Positions 42,599-50,650 of a DNA stretch of 64,000 nucleotides are shown here, piece after piece. The stretch spans positions 62,001-126,000 of the forward strand of contig JABHNB010000012.1 of NCBI GenBank assembly GCA_018694115.1, read 5' to 3'. The notes beneath the pieces were generated by a model. The model was not told the DNA's origin. It was given only the letters and a program-made list of their open reading frames with translations, and searched no databases. Source of the DNA: an archaeon. Lineage in GTDB: Archaea; Nanobdellota; Nanobdellia; Pacearchaeales; GW2011-AR1. Both the position numbers and the translations under genes were made by a program. How positions within the stretch are numbered: position 1 is the first letter of the stretch; the number at the start of each line of letters is the position of its first letter.

Positions 42599-42808
42599 TT
42601 ATCTTCTTTTTTTCTTTTTAGTTGTCTTCTTCTTAGCCGGTTTTCTTTTAACCGCTTTCCTCTTAACAACTTTTTTCTTTACTGCTTTCTTCTTAACCGG
42701 TTTCTTCTTAGCAGAAAGTTTCTTTTTCCTTTTTTCCATCTCAGTTAATTGCTTCTTAAGAGATCTAATCTTAATCACACACTGTTTTGGAGTTTTTGGT
42801 AAAGCCAT
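42599..42808 (-). CDS. small lysine-rich protein with histone H1-like tail
   Basis: 69 residues from the ATG at 42808. A short helical N-terminus (LPKTPKQCVIKIRSLKKQLTEMEK) is followed by about 45 residues of KKPVKKKAVKKK-type repeats. This resembles the basic tails of H1-like or chromatin proteins and should bind DNA or RNA nonspecifically. A GAGG Shine-Dalgarno (42817-42820) precedes the ATG. An upstream perfect hairpin, GAGTC-ATAA-GACTC (42830-42843), lies in the predicted leader. An ATG three codons earlier is less well placed. Confidence 0.7.
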   Translation of the reverse strand: MALPKTPKQCVIKIRSLKKQLTEMEKRKKKLSAKKKPVKKKAVKKKVVKRKAVKRKPAKKKTTKKKKRR

Positions 42809-42829
42809 ATCACACACCTCATTTAGTTA

Positions 42830-42843
42830 GAGTCATAAGACTC
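42830..42843. promoter_or_regulatory. perfect 5-bp hairpin in the leader of the lysine-rich protein gene
   Basis: GAGTC (42830-42834) and GACTC (42839-42843) are separated by ATAA. The site lies between a TATA box (42861-42873) and the Shine-Dalgarno, so it could be an mRNA hairpin or an operator. Confidence 0.4.
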
Positions 42844-42895
42844 AAAATATCAACAGCAATGTACTTTAAATACCTTTCCAGAATCTCTAACAAGA

Positions 42896-44278
42896 CTAAA
42901 TTATTCTAATAAACCAAAAGAACATAAGAAGCAAGAATAGGAATAGAATTGCATAAGTTGCAACCTTAAATAATCCTTTTGCAAATTTATCTGAACGAGT
43001 TATTGACAAGATTGTCAGATAGAAAAACCTTCCCCCGTCGAGCATTCCTAATGGCATCATGTTGAAGAACGCAACTAAGAGGTTGATAATCATTACCCAC
43101 CAAAGCAAATGATAAAAGAAATATACAAAGTCTCCATCCCACGAAGGAATGTAATGGGTGGACGGTTCTTTAAACTTCATAAATCCTGAAAATAATTTTT
43201 GAATTAAGCCTGTAGGAACTGCCCTTCTAAATCCTACCCCCATATATGCTCGTGATGGATCTGAAGGATGTTTGTCTAGGATCATTTTATAATCATTTCT
43301 AATCCCATCCATTTCTGTAGTGAAAGTTACTTCATCTCCAGGATTTTTACTCTCCAGGAATTCGCGTAAACTGTCCCCGTCCAAAATCTTTACGTCGTTT
43401 GCTTGAACTATCGCTCCCCTAAGTCCTACCCTTACTGCCGGCGTGTCTAAGTAAACAAACAACTCGCTCGCATTCATTCGTAATTGTGTTGCGAGCCCCT
43501 CATCCAAATAATAGGTTTCATTTCCTGCTATGACTGCAGTTAGATTTCCCTCGTCGATAAAACCACTAACATTCGCTAAAGGAATACTAGATGTAGCATA
43601 TGTATTGAATATATATCCTCCTGGAGAAAATGAGGCTGCAAAGAACGCAACATATAGTCCATAGAATATCAGTGCAAGGACTACATTAGCAAAGACTCCT
43701 GCCCCAAGAACCGTCATTTGTTCAAGTTTTCCTTTCTTCTCAAATTGATTCCGATTCTCCTCAACAAATGCCCCCAGGATTGGACCCAGGAAAACTAATC
43801 CTGTAGATTTGATTTTTATTCCAAATCTCCTCATAAAAATTCCATGTGAGAATTCATGTGCTACTGCAACAATTGCTAATGCAACAATAAAGTATGTGAA
43901 ATAGAATGGGGGAAAGAAACTTTCCATTCCAAACAGCTTAGGGAAGTAAGGAATCAATGGGGCTATCGGTGGAGCTTTGATATACTGCATAATATCTGGT
44001 CGACTAACATAGATCCAAAGTGTCTGTCCAAGCAACCAAATAATCCCTGCCATCAATGCAAGCCCAATCGCTACAATAATATATTTCAGGAAGCTAAGCG
44101 TCTTTTTCAAATTATCTCCCACCCAATTTATTGCCCTAACTCCTAACTGGGTCCTATACATAAATATGATCCCCTCTCGCTTCATCGCCCCCGTATTTCT
44201 TTTCTTATATAAGAAGAATGCAACGAATATAGAGAATATAACTAGGAACGCCAAATCATAAACAACAAAACTCACCAT
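42896..44278 (-). CDS. site-2 protease-type membrane metalloprotease with PDZ domain
   Basis: About 460 residues. The zinc motif HEFSH is at residues 141-145 within a TM helix (AVAHEFSHGIFMRRF). The second active-site motif is in FFNMMPLGMLDGGRFFYL near residue 420. A PDZ-like domain between them includes VRVGLRGAIVQANDVKILDGDSL. It cleaves membrane-embedded substrates. TATA spacing (44303-44311) supports the ATG at 44278, not the one 15 bases upstream. Several TM helices flank the catalytic core. Confidence 0.9.
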   Translation of the reverse strand: MVSFVVYDLAFLVIFSIFVAFFLYKKRNTGAMKREGIIFMYRTQLGVRAINWVGDNLKKTLSFLKYIIVAIGLALMAGIIWLLGQTLWIYVSRPDIMQYIKAPPIAPLIPYFPKLFGMESFFPPFYFTYFIVALAIVAVAHEFSHGIFMRRFGIKIKSTGLVFLGPILGAFVEENRNQFEKKGKLEQMTVLGAGVFANVVLALIFYGLYVAFFAASFSPGGYIFNTYATSSIPLANVSGFIDEGNLTAVIAGNETYYLDEGLATQLRMNASELFVYLDTPAVRVGLRGAIVQANDVKILDGDSLREFLESKNPGDEVTFTTEMDGIRNDYKMILDKHPSDPSRAYMGVGFRRAVPTGLIQKLFSGFMKFKEPSTHYIPSWDGDFVYFFYHLLWWVMIINLLVAFFNMMPLGMLDGGRFFYLTILSITRSDKFAKGLFKVATYAILFLFLLLMFFWFIRII

Positions 44279-44302
44279 TAAATGAAGTATCAAAAAGAGT
44301 TT

Positions 44303-44584
44303 TTAAGATGTTTGGTTCAAAAGAGACCTTGGAGCCTTCTTCAATCTCTCAAAATGATCTTTTCGAATTCTATCTAAATCCTCTGGGGCCAAATCGTCAG
44401 CCTTGGTATGACAATATCCTAATGAGGTAGGTTGGTCAAACTCTCCACAAATTTTACAATCATATGTTGCAGTACCTTCCCGGACCCGTACCTTCAAAAC
44501 ATTTGGAAAGTAATGTCCACAAGAATGTTTGCCTTGTCCTGGCCAGAAAGGCCCTTTCAAATTTTCAGTTAATTCGTTATCCAT
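44303..44584 (-). CDS. hypothetical protein with zinc-ribbon-like Cys/His residues
   Basis: A 93-residue protein with HSCGHYFPN and later YDCKICGEF and LGYCHTK, so C-x2-H and C-x2-C pairs could bind zinc. The C-terminal third is a charged helix (EDLDRIRKDHFERLKKAP). No family recognised. A TATA box (44602-44612) is 24 bases upstream of the ATG. It lies just upstream of the site-2 protease gene, whose promoter overlaps its end. Confidence 0.65.
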   Translation of the reverse strand: MDNELTENLKGPFWPGQGKHSCGHYFPNVLKVRVREGTATYDCKICGEFDQPTSLGYCHTKADDLAPEDLDRIRKDHFERLKKAPRSLLNQTS

Positions 44585-44604
44585 ATTATTTTTTGATACC
44601 TAAT

Positions 44605-44829
44605 TTAAAAAGAATTATCGATTTTCCCATTATAATATCCTGCCGGATCATAACAAGGATGAGAATCTGATCGCAAATCTCTTAATAAAAATCCTGTTCC
44701 AAAAGTCTCCAACGATTTACCACGATAAGGAACTTCAGATCTTCCAGAAGATTGTAATCTATCAATCGTACTTTGAGGAATTTTCCTTCCAACAAGAACC
44801 CTAAAAGCATCAATTAATCCCTTTAACAT
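44605..44829 (-). CDS. hypothetical protein downstream of eL40
   Basis: 74 residues, MLKGLIDAFRVLVGRKIPQST at the start and a Ser/Gly/Tyr-rich rest (VPYRGKSLETFGTGFLLRD). No family recognised. It follows the eL40 stop by 12 bases with GGAG about seven bases before the ATG, so it is probably cotranscribed with eL40. Confidence 0.55.
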   Translation of the reverse strand: MLKGLIDAFRVLVGRKIPQSTIDRLQSSGRSEVPYRGKSLETFGTGFLLRDLRSDSHPCYDPAGYYNGKIDNSF

Positions 44830-44841
44830 TTTTACTCCAGA

Positions 44842-45006
44842 TCACTTCTTTCTCACTGGCCTAAAATCTTTCTTCCCACACTTTCGGCATCGTGCCTTAC
44901 CAGTAAGAATCTTTGAAGACTCAAGCTTCATCTTGTGCTTACAGCCCTTACAAACAAATGCATTCTTATACAATCTGTTTTGTGCTGCAAGGATTTTAGT
45001 TGCCAT
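44842..45006 (-). CDS. rpl40e: ribosomal protein eL40
   Basis: A 54-residue zinc-binding large-subunit protein. After ILAAQNRLYKNAF come CKGC (C19, C22) and CRKCG (C40, C43), then KKDFRPVRKK, which matches the archaeal eL40 pattern (ending LRPKAR in others). The linker between the Cys pairs (KHKMKLESSKILTGKAR) is longer than usual. A TATA box (45027-45038) is 27 bases upstream of the ATG. Confidence 0.85.
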   Translation of the reverse strand: MATKILAAQNRLYKNAFVCKGCKHKMKLESSKILTGKARCRKCGKKDFRPVRKK

Positions 45007-45060
45007 AGTATATCATCAGAATTTTGGTTTTTAAAGTTGTTGGTTTATGGGACAGAATTA

Positions 45061-45450
45061 CTACATTACCTTCTTCATCAACTTCTCGCCTTCGATATCC
45101 CAGTATTCTATTGTTCCGCTTTCATTAACTACGCCTTGTAAGTCCTCGGGGATTGAAAGATCAAAGTTTTCAAAGCTTTCTGAGTCCATTAGGCTTGCAG
45201 TCTCTCCTGCAATTGAAAGAACCTGTGCCTGTTTCTTATCAATCATAGGAACTTCAAATTTATCATGTCCTGGAACAACCTGAACTTTTTTCTTACCGGT
45301 CATTGCTGAAACAGCCTCAAATCTAACTTTTGCGTGTCCATGCTTTCCAGTTTTAGAAGTATCCATCTTCTTAACTTGGTGTGCTACTCCATCAAGCATA
45401 AGGTAAGTACCCACCCTCATTTCTGTTGCTTCAATAACTTTTGCTACCAT
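45061..45450 (-). CDS. translation factor aIF5A
   Basis: A 129-residue factor that helps ribosomes pass difficult peptide bonds. The hypusination loop DTSKTGKHGHAK holds the modified Lys (K36). EATEMRVGTYLMLDGVAHQVKKM and the C-terminal OB domain (DSESFENFDLSIPEDLQGVV) are typical. A TATA box (45475-45482) is 27 bases upstream of the ATG. Confidence 0.95.
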   Translation of the reverse strand: MVAKVIEATEMRVGTYLMLDGVAHQVKKMDTSKTGKHGHAKVRFEAVSAMTGKKKVQVVPGHDKFEVPMIDKKQAQVLSIAGETASLMDSESFENFDLSIPEDLQGVVNESGTIEYWDIEGEKLMKKVM

Positions 45451-45539
45451 CTTAACATTTCAAGATTCATTTGCTTTATAAGTTTTTGCCCAAAAGAGAG
45501 TATACAAATTTTTTTAAATGGAACTTCTCTTGATTCGAC

Positions 45540-45755
45540 ATGGTAGGATTTGGAATTGATCTAGCACTTCAGAGAACTCAAGAATTACTCTCTGAAAAAC
45601 CTAAGGGTTTTGAAAAAATGGTCGAGGAAATTCATGGAGACTATTTAGAACATCGGGAACTAATTCGTGCCGAAGCAGAGTGTTTCCCAGACGTAAGGCG
45701 GGCTCAATCTGAATATGAATTTCTCTACGCAAAATTTGATGCGGCCTTAGTCTAA
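45540..45755 (+). CDS. small hypothetical protein
   Basis: 71 residues, helical and charged (LQRTQELLSEKPKGFEKMVEEIHG, then HRELIRAEAECFPDVRRAQSEY). No family recognised. A TATA-like TTTTTTTAAATGG (45509-45521) sits 25 bases upstream of the ATG, as for proven genes around it. Confidence 0.55.
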   Translation: MVGFGIDLALQRTQELLSEKPKGFEKMVEEIHGDYLEHRELIRAEAECFPDVRRAQSEYEFLYAKFDAALV

Positions 45756-45804
45756 GCCAACCTCTAACCACCAAACTTAAAAACTCACAATCCCCAAAAT
45801 TCTT

Positions 45805-46506
45805 ATGGTTACAGTTTCAAAAAACGATTTTATTAAATTAGAATTCACCGGAAAGATAAAGGGCACTGACGAAGTCTTTGATACAAATATTAAAGCGGAT
45901 GCAGAGAAAGCCGGAATGGATCTTAAAGATATTAAACCATTTTCTTTGTCTATTGGAAATAAGATGCTTCCTACCGGATTTGATATGGATCTTGAAGGAA
46001 AGGAAATGGGAAAGAATCACTTCCTGGAACTTCAACCTGCAGATGCATTTGGAAAAAGGAATCCCCAACTTGTAAGGATGATCCCAACAAAACATTTTCA
46101 TGAACAAAAGATTGATCCTCAGAGAGGAATGCAACTGAATCTTGATGGGCAGCTTGTCAAAATACTATCAAATTCTGGTGGACGGACACTTGTTGACTTT
46201 AACAATCCCCTTGCAGGAAAGGTTGTAACCTACGATTATAAGATTCTTGGAAAGATTGAAGACGAAGCAGAAAAAATCAATGCATTACAGGATTTTTTGA
46301 TTAGGAAAAGATTCGATTTTGATCTAAGTTCTGACAAAAAGAGTGCAGTTTTCAAGGTTGAAAAACAGTTCGAACAGTTTATAGAAATGCTTGCTCCAAA
46401 ATTCGAAGAAATTCTTGGAATCAAGATAAAACCTGAAGTTGTTGAGGCAAAAGAGAAACCTTCAAAGGATGATTCTAGCGGACCAATAGAATCTAAAAAA
46501 GAATAA
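45805..46506 (+). CDS. FKBP-type peptidyl-prolyl isomerase (archaeal long type)
   Basis: A 233-residue SlyD-like isomerase/chaperone. VSKNDFIKLEFTGKIKGTDEVFDTN, IGNKMLPTGFDMDLEGKEMGKNHFLEL and PADAFGKRNPQLVRMIP are the FKBP half-domain with its insert-in-flap region. The C-terminal extension (VEKQFEQFIEMLAPKFEEILG) is common in archaeal long FKBPs. It assists folding in the cytoplasm. A TATA box is at 45776-45785. Confidence 0.93.
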   Translation: MVTVSKNDFIKLEFTGKIKGTDEVFDTNIKADAEKAGMDLKDIKPFSLSIGNKMLPTGFDMDLEGKEMGKNHFLELQPADAFGKRNPQLVRMIPTKHFHEQKIDPQRGMQLNLDGQLVKILSNSGGRTLVDFNNPLAGKVVTYDYKILGKIEDEAEKINALQDFLIRKRFDFDLSSDKKSAVFKVEKQFEQFIEMLAPKFEEILGIKIKPEVVEAKEKPSKDDSSGPIESKKE

Positions 46507-46558
46507 GCATAAACTCTATCTCATAAATCCTTAAAAAGTCAGATCCTATGAATCTTCT

Positions 46559-47692
46559 ATGGAAGAGATCATGAAAAAAGAGGAGATCCGAGAGGTACAA
46601 CATTCACAATCTCCACAACCGATACATTCTCATAATGCTAACGCTGAAATTGATCGTGAACTGGAAGAAATCCTAAAAAAACAAGCTGCGAGAATAAAGG
46701 TTGTTGGTGTTGGTGGCGGTGGAGGTAATACTACTTCACGAATGCGCGAAATTGGGATTAAAGGAGGAGAAATCATTGCAATCAATACTGATGCGCAGGA
46801 TCTTCTTTATGCAAATGCCGATCAAAAGATCCTTATTGGCCGAGAGATTTCGAAAGGGCTTGGTGCTGGAAGCAATCCCAGAATCGGTGCTGAGGCGGCA
46901 AAAGAACAGCAACAAGATATTAAAAAAAAGCTTCAAAATTCTGATTTAGTATTCGTAACTTGTGGGCTTGGAGGCGGAACCGGAACCGGGGCCGCACCTG
47001 TTGTAGCAGAAATTTCAAAAAAACAAGGGGCCCTAACAATTGGAGTTGTGACATTGCCTTTCACTGTTGAAGGAGCAAAGAGAATAGAGAATGCCATGGA
47101 AGGCCTAGAGAGAATGGAAGGAATCGTAGATACATTAATCGTAATCCCAAATGACAAATTACTTGATCTTGCGCCAGACTTGCCACTTCCAACCGCCTTC
47201 AAAATAGCCGATGAAATTTTAACAAATGCTGTTAAGGGAATCACTGAGCTAGTAACTAGTTCGGGTTTAGTAAATCTTGACTTTGCAGATATTAAGGCAG
47301 TTATGGCAAATGGAGGAGTTTCACTAATTGGGATGGGAGAATCAGATTCTAATGATCGAGCAATGGAGGCAGTAGAAAAGGCATTGAACAATCCGCTTTT
47401 AGATGTCGATATCAAAAACGCACAAGGAGCATTAGTTAATGTTATTGGGGGAAATAATTTATCTCTTGAGGAATATAAACAAGTTGTCCAAAAAATTGGA
47501 GAACAACTATCTCCAAATGCAAAGCTAATCTCTGGAGCTCAAATTTCCAAGGATCTTGAAGGCAATCTAAAAGTAATGGTAATCATCACTGGAGTTAAGT
47601 CTCCCCAAATCTCTGGAGAGAGACTTCCAATAGAAACCGTCCGAAGAAAAGAGATGGAAGGCGAGTTAGGAATAGAATTCTTTGAGGAATAA
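46559..47692 (+). CDS. ftsZ: cell division protein FtsZ
   Basis: A 377-residue tubulin-like GTPase that forms the division ring. A charged N-terminal extension of about 45 residues precedes IKVVGVGGGGGNTTSRM. The tubulin signature GLGGGTGTGAAP lies at residues 135-146. VIPNDKLLDLAPDLPLPTAFKIADEIL and the synergy-loop region NGGVSLIGMGES follow. The leaderless start is set by TTAAAAAG (46531-46538). A SepF partner is encoded at 50651. Confidence 0.97.
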   Translation: MEEIMKKEEIREVQHSQSPQPIHSHNANAEIDRELEEILKKQAARIKVVGVGGGGGNTTSRMREIGIKGGEIIAINTDAQDLLYANADQKILIGREISKGLGAGSNPRIGAEAAKEQQQDIKKKLQNSDLVFVTCGLGGGTGTGAAPVVAEISKKQGALTIGVVTLPFTVEGAKRIENAMEGLERMEGIVDTLIVIPNDKLLDLAPDLPLPTAFKIADEILTNAVKGITELVTSSGLVNLDFADIKAVMANGGVSLIGMGESDSNDRAMEAVEKALNNPLLDVDIKNAQGALVNVIGGNNLSLEEYKQVVQKIGEQLSPNAKLISGAQISKDLEGNLKVMVIITGVKSPQISGERLPIETVRRKEMEGELGIEFFEE

Positions 47693-47722
47693 TCTTAAAA
47701 ACCCTACACACTTATTTTCACC

Positions 47723-47905
47723 ATGGTAAAGAAAATTGCAAGGAAATTATCCTCACAATATCATAAGTATCTTAGGATCTGGAGACTTCTAAAAAAGCCG
47801 TCAGTACAAGAGTTCAAATTGATTTCTAAGGTTACTGCTTTCGGTCTATTAATCATCGGAGCAATCGGTTTTGCAATATCTGTAGCAATAAAGACCGTGT
47901 TCTAG
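47723..47905 (+). CDS. secE: preprotein translocase subunit SecE (Sec61 gamma)
   Basis: 60 residues with an amphipathic N-terminal helix (KKIARKLSSQYHKYLRIWRLLKKPSVQEFK) and one TM helix (FGLLIIGAIGFAISVAIKTVF). This is the archaeal SecE form, usually followed by spt5 and uL11, as here. A TATA box (47693-47702) lies right after the ftsZ stop. Confidence 0.92.
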   Translation: MVKKIARKLSSQYHKYLRIWRLLKKPSVQEFKLISKVTAFGLLIIGAIGFAISVAIKTVF

Positions 47906-47919
47906 AACTCAAATTAATT

Positions 47920-48126
47920 TTATCTAGTGAAATGTGTTGTGCTTGCAGACTCAGTAAATGGATGCCCTGGAGCATTATCCGCAGCCTCACATAATGCCTT
48001 GTGCATTGCTAATGAAAACCTATCATATGCCTCTCCAGTAAGGGTCGCAACCCTTAATGCTCCTTCCTCAGAAAAAATTGAAGGAATACTTGGATCATAA
48101 TTTACTGGGCCACGGTTAATTATCAT
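47920..48126 (-). CDS. small hypothetical protein between secE and spt5
   Basis: 68 residues on the opposite strand to its neighbours. No motif recognised; it has a helical middle (LRVATLTGEAYDRFSLAMHKALCEA) and a polar C-terminus. A TATA-like ATTATATAAAT (48146-48156) is about 27 bases upstream of the ATG, which supports expression. It may be a lineage-specific gene. Confidence 0.45.
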   Translation of the reverse strand: MIINRGPVNYDPSIPSIFSEEGALRVATLTGEAYDRFSLAMHKALCEAADNAPGHPFTESASTTHFTR

Positions 48127-48243
48127 ACTTTTCCAAATTTTTTTAATTATATAAATCTTCCGAAATATACAAAACTTTAAAAAGCCATAATTTTTATTAT
48201 CATTATCTAGTTCTTCGAAACTTTGAAGACTAGCTGGAGCAAA

Positions 48244-48906
48244 ATGGTAATAGGAAATGATGACGAATTTGACTATCTAGACGATGAAGACAGCGAGACA
48301 GCGGTAGTCGATGCGCCGATAATTAAAGGTTCAAAGAAAGCTTCACTAACTCCTGAGGAAGATGTTAATGAAGAGCCTGCAGCTGAGCTTGCAGAAGAAG
48401 AAAAAGAGATTGAAGAGAAGGCGAAAGTTAAGCCGAAAAGAGAATTTGAATCTGTAATTTATGTTGTAAAGGTTACTACAAATAAAGAAGATAAAGCTCT
48501 TGAGATGATTGCTGACAAAGTTAACAAAAAGAAAGTTGGTGTTTATGCATTAGCACGGCCTCATGGATTGAGAGGTTATGTTTTCTTAGAATCTCCAGAT
48601 CGAGAACATGCAGAAGAAGCAGTTTTCAATTTACCTTATGTAAAAGGAATTATTCCCCAGGTTGTTACGTACGAAGAGATCAAGCAGATGCTTGAGCCTG
48701 TAGCTGCAGATATTAAGATTGAGAAGAATGATATTGTAGAAATAATCTCCGAACCTTTCAAGAAAGAGAAGGCAAAGGTTGTTAGGGTTAGCAAGGATAA
48801 GGGAGAATGTGTTGTTTCACTCCTTGGAGCAGCAGTTCCGATACCAGTTACAGTTAAGCTTGATAACGTTAGAGTAATTCGAAGGGAGGAACTTGAAGAG
48901 GAGTAG
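48244..48906 (+). CDS. spt5: transcription elongation factor Spt5 (NusG)
   Basis: About 220 residues from the ATG at 48244; an in-frame TTG at 48223 is less likely. An acidic N-terminal extension of about 70 residues precedes the NGN domain (SVIYVVKVTTNKEDKALEMI, ARPHGLRGYVFLES, YVKGIIPQVVTYEEI). The KOW domain follows (IEKNDIVEIISEPFKKEKAKV). It clamps RNA polymerase with Spt4. The acidic extension is unusual for archaeal Spt5 and recalls eukaryotic Spt5. Confidence 0.94.
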   Translation: MVIGNDDEFDYLDDEDSETAVVDAPIIKGSKKASLTPEEDVNEEPAAELAEEEKEIEEKAKVKPKREFESVIYVVKVTTNKEDKALEMIADKVNKKKVGVYALARPHGLRGYVFLESPDREHAEEAVFNLPYVKGIIPQVVTYEEIKQMLEPVAADIKIEKNDIVEIISEPFKKEKAKVVRVSKDKGECVVSLLGAAVPIPVTVKLDNVRVIRREELEEE

Positions 48907-48936
48907 ATTTTTAAACTCTGATTCTTGAAAAATAAA

Positions 48937-49602
48937 ATGCCACTAATAAAATTGCTTGTTGAAGGAGGAAAAATGTCTCCTGGTCCTGCCGTAGCTCAAC
49001 AGCTCGGACCAATGGGAATAAACATGGGGAAGGTTATTTCTGATGTTAACGAAGCAACTTCTGAATTTAAAGGAATTACAGTTCCAGTTCATTTAAACGT
49101 CGACGCTAAAACTAAGGAATTTACAATTAAGGTATTATCTCCACCAACTTCTGAATTAATTAAGAAAGAGCTTGGTCTTGAGAAAGCCTCTGGAGAAAGG
49201 TTAAAGCTTAGAGTAGGAAATATGGCAATTGAACAGGTAATCGCAGTTTCAAAGACTAAGCATGCAAGTATGCTTTCAAATGATTTCCTTGCAACAGTTA
49301 AATCAATAATTGGAACTTGCCAAGCACTTGGCGTATTAATTGAGAATAAGGAATCAAAAGAAATTCTTGAAGAGATTGCTGAAGGAAAATATAAGACTGA
49401 AATTGAATCACAGAAAACTGATATTGACCCAGAAAAACGTAAGGAACTTGATGCTTATTTCACAGAGGTAGCAGATAAACAAGCAGCTATCCAGAAGGCA
49501 GAGGCTGAAGAAAAGGCTGCCGAGGAAGAAGCGAAAGCAGCTGAAGCAACTGCAGCACCTGCTGAAGGTGAAGAAGCACCTGAAGAAGAAAAGAAAGAAT
49601 AA
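48937..49602 (+). CDS. rpl11: ribosomal protein uL11
   Basis: About 221 residues from the ATG at 48937 (MPLIKLLVEGGKMSPGPAVAQQLGP), set by a TATA box at 48908. The core includes GINMGKVISDVNEATSEFKGITVPVHL and the C-domain SNDFLATVKSIIGTCQALGV. About 60 extra C-terminal residues form an Ala/Glu-rich tail (EEEAKAAEATAAPAEGEE). It forms the GTPase-associated centre with uL10. In many archaea uL11 is next to uL1-uL10; here it lies with spt5 and secE only. Confidence 0.95.
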   Translation: MPLIKLLVEGGKMSPGPAVAQQLGPMGINMGKVISDVNEATSEFKGITVPVHLNVDAKTKEFTIKVLSPPTSELIKKELGLEKASGERLKLRVGNMAIEQVIAVSKTKHASMLSNDFLATVKSIIGTCQALGVLIENKESKEILEEIAEGKYKTEIESQKTDIDPEKRKELDAYFTEVADKQAAIQKAEAEEKAAEEEAKAAEATAAPAEGEEAPEEEKKE

Positions 49603-49634
49603 CTTTATTAATCAATAAATCACCTCATAATCGT

Positions 49635-49707
49635 GGGGCCATGGTCTAGCCTGGTATGATTCGAGGTTTGGGACTTCGCGACCGCAGTTCAAATCTGCGT
49701 GGCCCCA
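49635..49707 (+). tRNA. tRNA-Pro(UGG)
   Basis: The acceptor stem GGGGCCA (49635-49641) pairs with TGGCCCC (49700-49706); A at 49707 is the discriminator. The anticodon stem CGAGG/CTTCG encloses the loop TTTGGGA, giving anticodon UGG. The T arm is CGCAG-TTCAAAT-CTGCG. No CCA is encoded. It lies 116 bases upstream of the eL43 start. Confidence 0.94.
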
Positions 49708-49761
49708 TATCATAGTCAAACACGAGGATTTGAACAAGGTTCAAGTCTGGGTCGAGCGTTT

Positions 49762-49793
49762 AGGTCTCGACGATAAAATGGTCAACGAGACCT
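49762..49793. promoter_or_regulatory. 8-bp inverted repeat in the tRNA-Pro/eL43 interval
   Basis: AGGTCTCG (49762-49769) and CGAGACCT (49786-49793) flank a 16-base loop. The interval 49708-49822 has no recognised gene, although it is open in the eL43 frame. The hairpin could belong to a small RNA or an eL43 leader. No TATA box is visible right before eL43, so the region may be transcribed from the tRNA promoter. Confidence 0.4.
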
Positions 49794-49822
49794 GGGCGCA
49801 AGTTGCACCCATTACATTCAAA

Positions 49823-50038
49823 ATGGCAGTAAAGAAGAAGAAAATCGGAGCAGCCGGAAGATTCGGCGCAGGATACGGAAAGGTAAAGCTAAAACTTATA
49901 GCTGTTGAAGCTAAACAGAGGACTCGACAAGAGTGCCCTTTCTGCAAAGGCAGAGCAAAGAGACAAGCAAAAGCTATCTGGCTTTGTTCCAAATGTGGGA
50001 AGAAATTTGCAGGCGGAACCTTCCACCTAAAGGATTAA
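49823..50038 (+). CDS. rpl43e: ribosomal protein eL43
   Basis: About 71 residues from the ATG at 49823 (AVKKKKIGAAGRFGAGYGKVK), the normal archaeal start. A frame open to 49730 would add 31 residues with no family counterpart. Zinc ligands are CPFC and CSKC, with the end GKKFAGGTFHLKD. It precedes rpoP, as in many archaea. Confidence 0.93.
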   Translation: MAVKKKKIGAAGRFGAGYGKVKLKLIAVEAKQRTRQECPFCKGRAKRQAKAIWLCSKCGKKFAGGTFHLKD

Positions 50039-50062
50039 ATACTCAGAAAATTCAAAAATAAC

Positions 50063-50200
50063 ATGGCAACATACAAATGCTTTCATTGTGGTAAGAAAAT
50101 AAAGTCGGCAGACCTAGATAAGAGATTTGTTTGTGTAGAGTGTGGTTCCCGAATTTTCTTTAAACCTAGATCTAAAATGAAAACTGTGAGTGCAAATTAA
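50063..50200 (+). CDS. rpoP: DNA-directed RNA polymerase subunit P (Rpo12)
   Basis: 45 residues, MATYKCFHCGKKIKSADLD at the start. Zinc ligands are CFHC (C6, C9) and CVEC (C24, C27), and GSRIFFKPR is the conserved end. This is the archaeal homologue of Rpb12. A TATA-like GATTAAATAC at 50033-50042 overlaps the eL43 stop and gives leaderless spacing. One base separates it from the prefoldin gene. Confidence 0.93.
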   Translation: MATYKCFHCGKKIKSADLDKRFVCVECGSRIFFKPRSKMKTVSAN

Positions 50201-50201
50201 G

Positions 50202-50588
50202 ATGGCAGAAGAAGATAATACTCCAAAAGAACCAAATATGGGAAATCCCTTAGCAAATCTTGATGAGGAGACTCAGCAAAAGATCCAAGAGCTTCAGATT
50301 CTAGAACAAAGTTTTCAACAGTTTTTAATGCAAAAGAATGCGTTTTCTATGGAAGCAAATGAAACAGATTATATTATTCAGGAAGTCGAGAAATCCGAAG
50401 GAGAGATCTCCCGAATTATTGGTAACCAAGTTGTAGTTAAGTCAACAAAAGAAAAAATTCTTGAAGAAATGAATCACAAGAAAGAACTTATCGGTACAAG
50501 AATGAAATCCATCGACGACCAAGAAAAAGAATTCTCCGAAAAGATCCAAACTATCCGGGACGAAGTAATGAAAAAGATTCAGGGATAA
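50202..50588 (+). CDS. pfdB: prefoldin beta subunit
   Basis: 128 residues from the ATG at 50202. Two long coiled-coil helices (LDEETQQKIQELQILEQSFQQFLMQKNAF and KEKILEEMNHKKELIGTRMKSIDDQEKEFSEKI) flank the beta hairpin (GEISRIIGNQVVVKS). It forms the jellyfish-like prefoldin hexamer with alpha subunits that hands proteins to the thermosome. The eL43-rpoP-pfdB order is common in archaea. Confidence 0.92.
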   Translation: MAEEDNTPKEPNMGNPLANLDEETQQKIQELQILEQSFQQFLMQKNAFSMEANETDYIIQEVEKSEGEISRIIGNQVVVKSTKEKILEEMNHKKELIGTRMKSIDDQEKEFSEKIQTIRDEVMKKIQG

Positions 50589-50650
50589 ATTTCTTAAAAT
50601 ATTTACTTGACCATATAAATCTTTAAATACCCAGCAATATCAAATACAGT

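Noticed and set aside
42599-42808. Lysine-repeat gene as a low-complexity artefact
   Set aside because: It has a promoter, a leader hairpin, a Shine-Dalgarno and a normal helical N-terminus, so it is kept as a real gene.
46933-47415. A 160-codon open frame on the minus strand opposite ftsZ
   Set aside because: ftsZ is certain on the plus strand and the antisense product has a Ser/Pro-rich composition typical of reversed coding DNA.
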